Below, one piece after another: positions 1 through 8,032 of a stretch of 11,250 nucleotides of DNA. The notes under the pieces were generated by a model that worked only from the letters and a program-made list of their open reading frames with translations, searched no databases and had not been told where the DNA came from. The translations under genes and the position numbers were made by a program. Positions within the stretch are counted from its first letter, which is position 1; the number at the start of each line of letters is the position of its first letter. This DNA is from Thermomucor indicae-seudaticae (lineage: Eukaryota; Mucoromycota; Mucoromycetes; Mucorales; Lichtheimiaceae): assembly GCA_000787465.1 (NCBI GenBank), contig JSYX01000590.1:1-11250 (forward strand), in the 5' to 3' direction.

Positions 1-122
1 CTCTCAACATCGAACACCTCAACGAACACCAAAGCAAGCAACGGGTGTTTTTTCATGTAGTGATCGGCGCTAAGAAAATGATACGCAGTCAGACAGACCA
101 ACTGGTAAATAGGCAATAATTC

Positions 123-862
123 TTACATTATAGAAAAGTATTCAAAGCAGATATCGTCATATGCAGACTTCGAATACCTCTGCATCTTCTTGGCTTTCCA
201 ATATCCATCTTTGAGGTTGCGATGGAGGAGCTAAGAAAAACCTTCAAAGCTTAGAACACTACTGTTTATTGTTATTATTTGTTTCAGCCTTACCTTGCGC
301 AATTTCTTGAGCATCGACTCGGTCTCTTTCGGTAACCGATGCTTTGTTGTCCGTGGAGTGCCGCACTTGTTTTTCAAAGATTTCCAGGCACACTTCCCAA
401 ACAAAGCCTTCTGGCCAATAAAAGCACCAGTTGTCATATGCAACATAGAATTTAAACCAAGACTATCAAGCGTTAGCAGGCATTGAGATACTAGCTTAAC
501 GTGTTCACTTACCTGACGTGTGCCTTCATCATCTCATCAAGGCCACTGTAGAAAGGAAGGTTCTTTAGGGCCGAACGCTTCACAACAGTTCCAGGGGACA
601 CATCGAGCCCTTCAACGGTGACACCATCATCCTCGTTTATCTATCACAAACTGTGAGTAAGGTTTGTAGTTAACGGCTGTCGCATAGGCTACATCCTTAC
701 GTTGTCATAAACAAAAGCAACTCGCTGCGGCTCCGCCATCTGTTTCTTCATCTGGCGCTTCACGCCCTCTTCCATGGCCTTCTTCAATAGGGATTCCGCG
801 TTGTCATTGACGAAGATAAGTCCCGCAAGATCATGCTTCCACACACTCTCGACGTGCAGATT
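123..862 (-). CDS. Unrecognised multi-exon gene, 3' part (5' end unresolved)
   Basis: On the minus strand four exons join in one frame: about 862-701, 640-513, 462-294 and 230-123 (stop TAA at 125-123). The introns 700-641, 512-463 and 293-231 have GTAAG-type donors and AG acceptors; the second carries a TGCTAACG branch site just before its acceptor. The visible C-terminal part is up to about 188 residues. It has a hydrophobic patch reading AGLIFVND near its start, a Lys/Met-rich helix, a VTVEGLDVSPG turn, an MTTGAFIG segment and a strongly basic last third (KKLRKLLHRNLKDGYWKAKK), ending in FEYFSIM. I do not recognise the family. An in-frame stop at 865-863 means that a further exon, or the start, must lie beyond an acceptor just inside 862; I could not identify it. 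The clean phases at all three junctions argue for a real gene. It could be a domesticated or recently lost transposon gene, given the repeat-bearing tract upstream. Confidence 0.6.
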
Positions 863-2305
863 TTATGCGTTCTAGTTTTCACTCTTAGAAAATGCCTAAG
901 TGGCAGCTTTAAGGAAGGAATACTGATGACAAGCCATGCCGTGCCACTGGCATGACGCATCATTAGGGTTCCGACTAAGGATGGGATATCCTGAGTACCG
1001 AGTGTCCCGAGTGTCCCGTCTTTCCTGTCCCATGTACCGTCCCGGGAGTCCGATTCGTGTCCCGAGGAAGACTACGAATATGCCGACCGAACCTTTTATC
1101 GAGCGACTTTTCTACCGAAACTGTCTATCGATTCGTGTCGGCACAAAGGCACCCCGGCTGCCGCAAATCCCGCCTATTGCAGCTGAGTTACAGAATCGCT
1201 GATAATATATAAGTCCATTGCAACTTCACGGCCTTTCGCCGTTAGCTCCATGTTGCAACAGCTAGGTATACAGTTTCAGAGGTACACGCCATAGTTATTG
1301 TTCTAATACTTTCATCCTGGTCGAAGACAACGAAAGTCCTTATCTACCATATTTAATTAACAAACGAAAGACCGCCTAATTTTCCTTGTGCCCAGTCTTT
1401 CACGCACCTGGATGAAGTCATTATAGGGTCGGCCCTTCCTGCGTCATCATTTTGGAGAGTCGTAAAACATGACGTCATTGTCACATAAGTGCAAACCTGA
1501 CGACGCACAGAGTGGGCGTCGTTTCCCTCTCGATCCCCCACCGCCGGGAAGAGGAAGGAAAATTTTTCAGTAAGGGCATACGTACATAGCATTGAACGTA
1601 TTTGTGTTGCTGCGGTGAACGTATGTGTCCGGACTGACGAAACGATCTTTTTGCAATGGCTGTCATCGTCATCTCGCTTTTCGCAATTCAGCAGCATGAC
1701 GTTGAACAATTGCACCATTTGCGTACAAATGTTGTATGGCGGTCTGCAACGAAGCTGTGAGATGCTAGAACTAAATGTGCGAACGTTATCTCCTATGGCA
1801 AAGAGGAAAAGTGAAAGCAGCAAGTGGCCAAAACAGCGGAAGTTGGAAACCAAGAAAACTTGCAGTCTTTCAAATCTTAAATGAGGGGTGCCTAAGGACC
1901 CTGACGTGTTTTGACTATAGACGTTTCTCCCGAAGTCATCTCTGCCTGGTGTCAAACTTAGTTTCTTGCATTGGTATCCTCAACAATGGGCTTATCAAGC
2001 CATCTACCTTGCTCCTCATGTAATCGGTTGAAATCTTGAAAAACGAAGATAAAAGGAGCAGCTGGCTTAGGTAATGCCTCTTTTGCATGGCGAGGTGATT
2101 TTTTGCATAGCTTTCATGGTTTTTCCTATTATTCAATTGATATACAGAATTATGCAACTATTGCTAATGGCAGACCGTCTTAGGAAATGGTTAGCAATAT
2201 CTGATGATTTAATTTCACGAAAAATGAGGTTCAAGGATATCTGGGCATGTCTGTTTCTTCACCATTGCTCCGATGAAAAGTGGCCTTACAGTATAGTCGA
2301 CCGAG
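863..2305. other. Gene-poor stretch between the minus-strand gene and the TIR element
   Basis: I see no convincing gene here. The 5' end and promoter of the minus-strand gene should lie at its left edge. A 127-codon open plus-strand frame (1501-1884) and a 200-residue open minus-strand frame (1353-1955) overlap one another; neither resembles a family I know. The plus-strand frame ends in a basic, nuclear-localisation-like stretch (MAKRKSESSKWPKQRK), so a decayed coding fragment is possible. A cluster of GTCCCG motifs sits at 1002-1066. Confidence 0.4.
1002..1066. repeat. Cluster of short GTGTCCCGA direct repeats
   Basis: GTGTCCCGAG occurs at 1002-1011 and again at 1057-1066. Between them are GTGTCCCGT (1011-1019, in tandem with the first copy) and a further CCGTCCCGGG at about 1038. 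The spacing is irregular. This may be a worn minisatellite or part of a decayed mobile element; no function can be read from it. Confidence 0.4.
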
Positions 2306-2723
2306 GTAAGGTTAGGGTTCCGAGCAGAGCTTTGGCCTCTGGTTCTGCTCTGCTCTACTCTACTCTCGCGCTTCTTTGGTTTGCTCTGGTTTGCGATAGT
2401 TTTTGAAATAGAGAGATGTGATGAGGGGATGCGTTAGCCATGTGTATAGTTATAGAATGATGTTCGGGAAATGAGCAAGATGGAACCAAGGAAATGTTCA
2501 TAGAGAGAAAACAAGCAGAAAGCCTTCCTCTGCAAAATCACAATCACAAACTAGAGCGAACCACAGCGAACTAGGGTTCACCACTTGACTCGACTCGAAC
2601 TCGAACTCGAACTCGGACTCGGACTCGACTCGACTCGTGGTGAACCCTAGAGCGAACCAGAGCAGAGCGTATCCGGGTTGGCTCTGCCCTGCTCTGCTCT
2701 GGTTTTCGGAACCATAAGTAAGG
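2306..2723. mobile_element. Non-autonomous TIR element (MITE-like) with 6-base target duplication
   Basis: The element body runs 2312-2717 (406 bases). Its left end reads TTAGGGTTCCGA (2312-2323) and its right end TCGGAACCATAA (2706-2717); reverse-complemented the right end matches the left at 11 of 12 bases. GTAAGG sits immediately outside both ends (2306-2311 and 2718-2723), as expected for a target-site duplication. CTCTG/GAGCAGAG-type repeats follow inside each end in inverted orientation, and a long hairpin lies near the right end. No long reading frame is present, so any movement would need a transposase from elsewhere. A 6-base duplication does not by itself identify a superfamily; a degenerate 8-base duplication (AGGTAAGG/AAGTAAGG, 7 of 8) would suggest hAT. 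Confidence 0.6.
2571..2650. repeat. Perfect 14-base inverted repeat enclosing an ACTCGA/ACTCGG array
   Basis: CTAGGGTTCACCAC (2571-2584) and GTGGTGAACCCTAG (2637-2650) are exact reverse complements. The 52 bases between them are almost wholly CGACT, CGAACT and CGGACT units. A 13-base direct repeat, CTAGAGCGAACCA, occurs just outside the left arm (2551-2563) and across the right one (2647-2659). The structure lies inside the TIR element, so it is probably part of that element and not an independent site. Confidence 0.75.
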
Positions 2724-3038
2724 TCGGAGACTGAAACTGCTGCTATTACAACAGATTTCTAGGAATCGAGCCGTTGCACTAGCCTAGGTTCCATTGTGTC
2801 AAGCCAGGGCTCTAGAAGACGTCCTACAGATCAGATTACTTCTCTAGTAGACGAGCCATTTTTCTCTCGCCGTTCACCTTATGTGTTTCTTAGACTGCGG
2901 CCTTCAGATTTCTTTTATATAGTTATTCGCAAATGAGGGCGCTCATGTGACCAGCTGATGAGAAAAGGAAACTCTACACTCCGCAATAATTAGGGGTTAC
3001 CGTGCATTTCCCCATTCCGATTTCGTTTGGTGTATGGT

Positions 3039-3107
3039 TCGAAACGAAACCCAGATGGCTGGTTCCGGAAGCTGAAACGGAGCAGAGATCGGACAGTTTC
3101 GTTTCGA
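3039..3107. repeat. 12-base inverted repeat TCGAAACGAAAC
   Basis: TCGAAACGAAAC (3039-3050) is matched exactly by its reverse complement GTTTCGTTTCGA (3096-3107), with 45 bases between. The loop and right flank contain GAGCAGAG-like and GGGCTCTGC motifs resembling those in the TIR element at 2306-2723, so this may be a relative or fragment of the same repeat family. I could not define outer ends or a target duplication. Confidence 0.5.
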
Positions 3108-3587
3108 TTGGGCTCTGCAGAATGGACTACAGTCCCAGTCCAGACTTTTCGGACTGACGACCCTGAACTGACTGCCATATCCGACATCTTTACATGACCA
3201 AAACTGGGCATTCCAATACATGTCTGCGGTCAGTTATCCTCGATGACGCCTCTACTAAGCTGACCTCTATCACCATGCAGATAAGCTCCCATTAGCGCTG
3301 CATCGCTGAAGCATCGGTCAGAGGTTAAGGTTTATTGAACCGATAAGAACTGTCGGTTATCGTGGCAAATACTACCTATCCGCTTGCAGCTACTTTCTCC
3401 AGATAAGCACTGGACAGATCCAGACAAAGGAAGAGCGCCCACGAGAAGGACTTCCTTCAGAACATCATGTAAAGAGTTGAGATATCGTTTTTAATAAACA
3501 ACCTGTATTCAGTCTTACCGACTTCTGGTTCCTCTTATATTGTTTCCTTTTATTTTCCTATCACACAAGAAAATATCACTACAGTAC

Positions 3588-4415
3588 TTTCGATCTAGTG
3601 ATCAGTGATCACTTTCCGTCCTCATACCATTAAATCAGAAGCCAAATATGGTTTCCTATCTGGCTCCTTCGAGCGTTTCGCCTCTTGAGTACTACGCTTT
3701 TGACTGTTTCCGAGCATCATCGGCATATCCAGCTTTCGGTTACTTTCGGGTTCTGGGGAATACGAGCATTTGGACAAACCTTCTCTAGCTTTTGTCATTA
3801 GGCCTCAGTTCAACTTTATCTTCGTATAACGCTTGCTCCGTGGCTACGAATGTAGCCTCTTTCCCACGGCGGCAACTACCGAATACCGTGTGCCCTAATG
3901 ACGTATGGCTTAAGAGCAAAAAAGGAAAGCATTGTACTATTGCTTAGGCCTATCTGTCTTATTGCCAAAATTTTCGAATCGTAACAAGTCTCTTGGATCT
4001 TCTCTACTACAAACAATTTCAAAGTTTGTTCGAAACTGAGATGCATATCACGCTTTACGAGAGCATCGCCCGTTACGCACCGGTTTACGAGATCTCCCAG
4101 TTAAAAAGTGAAACAAGTTTTGCGATGGCGCATTCTGTTATCTCAGTTGAAGGTGTCTCTCAGGCAGATTGGTGTGTTGAGAAGGCCGTATACTCCCTTC
4201 CTATAATGCGAAAATTACTACTTTCCAAAACTACGAACTTCTATGGTAACTGGCCTGAATACACGTTTTCTTCACATTGTCCTACTCCAAGGGGCCATCA
4301 TGGATGGATAAGCAAAGGGCGTAGTGCAGGTATGTAAGCTGAACTCAAGTTCGATTTGTTGATTTTTCGATCTAGTGATCACCTTTTGAGTTCTGGAGGG
4401 CGGTCACTAAATCGA
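3588..4415. repeat. 17-base direct repeats about 780 bases apart, right copy in a hairpin
   Basis: TTTCGATCTAGTGATCA occurs exactly at 3588-3604 and 4365-4381. The left copy runs on into a second GTGATCA, making a palindromic cluster. The right copy is the left arm of an imperfect hairpin: TCGATCTAGTGATCACC (4368-4384) against GGTCACTAAATCGA (4402-4415), with one mismatch and a three-base bulge. The copies could bound an old insertion or be two copies of one short interspersed repeat. Confidence 0.4.
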
Positions 4416-4485
4416 GCTCTTACTGTAGAAGATGTCCTGCGGTGATGGACAGCGTGATAACCAAGCCTAGGGTAGCAATCGGGAA

Positions 4486-4877
4486 GTGCAGGTGGGGTGT
4501 GCCCGCGTAGCAGCCCGAACGGGCTCAAGCGGAACTACCATAAGGGAGATATCAGGTACCAAGAAGTATCTGAAAACGCAACGCCGACACGCTGAGCTTG
4601 ACCGTATAGCCAGGATTGTTGAACAGTACAACGAGATCCGTGACCTTTACAATAAGCTTGGTAAACATTATAAGAAGCTTGATGAGCAATAGAAGAAAAT
4701 CGACGAGACGCAGACTAAAGTATATGCCACCCAATTGCCTGGCTCGGCTTTACAGACGAAGAGATTAAAGCGCTTCGTAAGAAGGCATTCGTTGATAATG
4801 CTTTCTCGTCGAGGCGAATAAATCTTTTGCCTGCCCACTGGATGCATGAAAGCCAGCCAGGCACTTGTGGCCCTTAA
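4486..4877 (+). pseudogene. Broken coding remnant, charged coiled-coil-like protein
   Basis: From 4486 a plus frame encodes a highly charged, helix-prone stretch (RRHAELDRIARIVEQYNEIR and onward) up to a TAG at 4690-4692. After the TAG the same frame continues sensibly (KKIDETQTKVYATQLPG), then coding character moves to another frame at about 4735-4750. There it reads FTDEEIKALRKKAFVDNAFS and stops with TAA at 4875-4877. The similar charged composition across both breaks suggests one gene damaged by a nonsense change and a frameshift. The alternative is two exons with an intron I missed, but no good donor and acceptor pair removes both lesions. I do not recognise the family. Confidence 0.35.
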
Positions 4878-5296
4878 GCATGGCGACCAGGACCACCAGC
4901 GTACTTTCAGATATTAATGAATGAGACACTTCACATGCTGTTCCTCCTTTTACAGTGCTTTCCTGGCATGTATACACCCTCTGGTACATCTCTCTGCATA
5001 TCGTCCTTGCAAGTTCTCTCTGCCACGAAAGTTACAAGTGCAACAGCCGTAGAACGGTGCTTGTTCCTGCGCCATACCGGTATTGACTCATTTATAGGGC
5101 ATGCTACTTCTTTCGTAGGCATAATTTATACTGTAGCACACATTAACATGGATGCATTTTGTCTTCCTTTACATATGAATGGGACTTGTCATTGGGGAGG
5201 ACCAAAAGAATCCGCCCAATTTGGGCAAAAGTCACAGGGACGAAAAAGGACATGAAAGCTTTCGGCTCTCCGCAGCTTTTGCACGTACATTAATCG
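4878..5296 (+). promoter_or_regulatory. Upstream region of the RBM25 homologue
   Basis: This 419-base gap precedes the RBM25 start codon and should hold its promoter and 5' leader. An interrupted palindrome, GCCCAA-T-TTGGGC (5214-5226), lies about 70 bases before the ATG and is the one distinct candidate site. A 112-codon frame at 4917-5255 starts with ATG but shows no domain and no conserved-looking composition, so I treat it as chance. Confidence 0.35.
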
Positions 5297-7638
5297 ATGG
5301 ATCCTTACCACCAACCTAATCCTTATGGTAATACGCAGGAAACATTATTGAGAGCAAACGATATGCTGAGTGTCAACATAGGCTATGCACCTCCTTATGG
5401 TCCTCCACCGGGCTACGGTGGCATGCGTCCGCCACCGGCACCGTACGGCGCAGGAGGCTACATGCCGCCAGGTAGACCTCCTATGCATCCTATGCCCGGC
5501 GCAGCTTCCATGATTCATGGACAACCCGGTGCTGCTGGTACTACCGACAATGGGAAATTGACAACTCTGTTTATTGGTGCCATTGCTCCTGGCATTAGTG
5601 ATGCTTGGATTGAAAAACTTCTGAGGGTATATATATACCTAGCATATTGCTTGTCTTTGATTCCTTGTCTATTAACCTGTTTTGGATACACAAGGCTTGC
5701 GGTGCATTGCGACAGTGGAAGCGTATGAAAGATCCGTCGGGCAATCCGAAAGGTTTTGGTTTTGCAGAGTATGAAGATCCAGACAGTGTGTTGCGTACGT
5801 TGCGTGTCTTGGGAGGGGAAAACGGAACTCATGAAGGACTGACGTTGACTGCCATGGACGGTAGCCAAGTGCAAAAAAAACTTATTGTAAATGCTTTTGT
5901 TGCGTGCGCTATGACGACAAGTTGATTGACTTGGATTTTTTTTTTGGTAGGTCAAAGCAGATGATAATGTACGCAATTACTTGAATCAATATCAATCGGG
6001 TCGCATGGAAGCTTCGGTTAGTTTAACTCTTTTTGTCGCAGAGGAGCAGGGCGTTGACTGTCTTGTCCTTTTTCTATTAGACTGACGAAGACAAAGACAA
6101 GGCCGCATTGGATAAGGTTTATGCGTACGTGGAAGCCATTAACGCGGGCAAGGAGCCCGAAGAAGAAGAGGATGGTCAGGCTGAGGCAAAGACGACTACA
6201 GGTCCAGATGAAACTGGGACAGCAACAAAAGATGATGAAGAAATGCAGGAGGATCTTATTAGCAAAGAATTGGCCATCTTCAAGGAACGGGCTGCCCAAA
6301 GAGATCAAGAAAGGCAACGACTTCGGGAAGAGCAGGCTGAGGGACAAGATAATAAACGATACGAATCACCTGAACGCGATGAACGACGACGGCCACAGCG
6401 TGGAAAACGCCAAGACTTTGTGCGTGGTCCTGTCGAGCACGGCACTGTACCAGATGATGAAGACATAAGCGATGAAGAATTAGAGAGACGAAAAATACAG
6501 AAACATGAGAAAGATGTCGAAAGAGCTTTTCGGCAGGTGAGTATCGCTCTTTGCTGAATGACAAAGACAATGACTGACATTGACTTCATGAAGCGAGAAG
6601 CTAGGCTCGAGGACCGTGAAAATGCACGCTGGAGAAATTATGAGCGAGACCTCATGCGCGAAAAAGAGGAAGATGAACGGCGAGCGAGGGATCGAGAATA
6701 CTGGGCTAAACGGTTAGCGGAATTTGATGACGAAGTCGAAATGGAGCGAGGAGAAGTAGATTTCTATGCAAATAGGTATGGATACTCTGTACAGTTTCAT
6801 TAAGTGGGACTCTGAGCTGACCACGTGTGTTTCAGATCTCGATGGCGAAAACGCAGAGAGGCTATCCGACGAATGCTTGACGAACAGGATGAGAAAGACC
6901 GCCGTTTAGAAGCCGAAGAATTAGAAGAGGAACGACGTCGCGCTGAGGATCTAGAGCGCTTACAGAAAGAAAGACGATCTGCTCGAGCTGCTGAGGAAGC
7001 ACCCAAAATTGCGCTCAAGCCTACCAAACTTAACTTTAATATTCCTATTAAGAGAATCTCAGCAATGGGAAGTGCGGATGAAGAAGACGAGGACGAAGAA
7101 GGTGGCCGGAAACGCCGTGTCCTGGTTCCTCTGGATTACGGCGAGGATCTTGCACTTGACGATTCTTCTCATATGGATCCTGAAGAACGTCTAAGAAGAA
7201 TTAAAGAACTTATAGATTCCATACCGAGCTCCGAACAGGAATTGTGGAGTTGGTCCGTTAGATGGGATCAACTTGATGAAGTACGTCCTTGCCGACTATG
7301 TTTGCACGGGAGATCTTTTATAACTTACGTGGGGACAAACAATTACAGGACCTATTGGATACCAAACTAAAGCCATTCGTCTCAAAGAAGATTGCCGAAT
7401 TAACAGGCAGTGAAGAAGAAGAACTGATTAACTTCATACTGGATTTCGTGAAACAGCGTGAAGCACCTGATTCACTTGTAAAAGAGCTTGAAATGGTAAG
7501 CGCTTGTTTGCGATGGCTCGTTGAATATGGCGAAACTAACTTTTTCCATAGGTGCTGGACACAGAAGCCCTAGTCTTTGTCATGAAGCTTTGGAGAGCCC
7601 TTATCTTCGAAACTGAAAGGAAATATCGCAAACTCTAA
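5297..7638 (+). CDS. RBM25: RBM25/Snu71-type splicing factor (RRM and PWI domains)
   Basis: Nuclear RNA-binding protein that helps the U1 snRNP choose 5' splice sites; yeast Snu71 is the U1-associated relative. Eight exons: 5297-5626, 5695-5886, 5951-6016, 6081-6536, 6594-6775, 6836-7280, 7349-7495 and 7552-7638. All join in frame to give 634 residues (human about 840). Residues 1-90 are Pro/Gly/Tyr-rich. An RRM follows, with RNP2 LFIGAI (91-96) and RNP1 KGFGFAEY (129-136). An acidic and Arg/Glu-rich coiled region (about 197-450) comes next. A C-terminal PWI domain covers about 530-634; its core ends in VLDTEALVFVMKLWRALIFE, very close to animal RBM25. The RRM has an insertion of about a dozen residues (GGENGTHEGL) before its last strand. 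Introns are 56-68 bases, some with clear branch sites (ACTAAC before 7551, CTGAC before 6835). The ATG at 5297 opens the frame. Family assignment is firm; exact splice sites are inferred. Confidence 0.93.
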
Positions 7639-8032
7639 TACTGTTTATTAGAAGCCTACTCCTTGACATTTACATTTCACCGCTGTTCTTGTTGACTGGC
7701 GCAGACTTGGGTTATTCAGACACAGAAAACGTTAAACACTTGTAAAATGGGTTAATGAACATGAGAATATATATGCGGCATTCTTGGATCAAGACCTCAG
7801 GATCCTATCAGTATCCGAAGACGCATGTTGATGCAGATCCAACCCGAGGCATCTGGTCTGGGCACAACCCACTAATTTGCGCGAGATGTAACGGCATTGG
7901 TCGTATAGGATAAGTTCTTAACATTCCAAAGCTATCATTACTAGTGGGAGAACCACTTCGATAGATAGGGAACTAAAGAGGGATCTCAGTAAGCACTGAG
8001 TTTTTTAACCGACCCTTCCTCGCACTAACGAC
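7639..8032 (+). promoter_or_regulatory. Gap between RBM25 and ITPK1 homologues; hairpin in the leader
   Basis: This 394-base gap must hold the 3' end of the RBM25 transcript and the promoter and leader of the kinase gene. No reading frame of note is present. Two small hairpins can be seen: AGTGG/CCACT (7943-7957) and CTCAGT-AAGC-ACTGAG followed by six T (7985-8006), the latter 26 bases before the kinase ATG. It looks like a bacterial terminator, but in a eukaryote no such role is expected; a leader structure affecting translation is possible but untested. Confidence 0.4.

Larger units (their letters stand above)
2724..4485. other. Gene-poor stretch with scattered inverted and direct repeats
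   Basis: No reading frame here is convincing. A 114-codon plus frame starting with TTG at 3993 has no recognisable motif. Visible structures are a 12-base inverted repeat at 3039-3107, a short hairpin (AACCGA/TCGGTT, 3338-3358), a 17-base direct repeat at 3588 and 4365, and a near-perfect hairpin at 4368-4415. The make-up suits decayed mobile DNA. Confidence 0.4.

Noticed and set aside
2585..2636. CGACT/CGAACT array considered as a CRISPR-like or telomere-like repeat
   Set aside because: Units are adjacent with no spacers, and the sequence does not match known telomere repeats; it is a microsatellite within a hairpin.
3030..3060. GGTTCGAAAC considered as a tRNA T-arm
   Set aside because: No acceptor stem, D-arm or anticodon arm can be folded around it.
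4600..4692. Resemblance of EQYNEIRD in the remnant to the YNEIKD motif of the recombination factor Swi5
   Set aside because: The match ends after those few residues and the following sequence lacks the rest of the Swi5 domain.
4917..5255. 112-codon plus frame before RBM25
   Set aside because: No domain, odd composition and overlap with the expected promoter; probably chance.
5515..5976. 153-codon minus-strand frame
   Set aside because: It is antisense to the RRM exons of the RBM25 homologue and spans intron sequence; it is a shadow.
6018..6589. Several minus-strand frames of 94-109 codons
   Set aside because: They are antisense to the acidic and Arg/Glu-rich RBM25 exons, whose biased codons leave the other strand free of stops.
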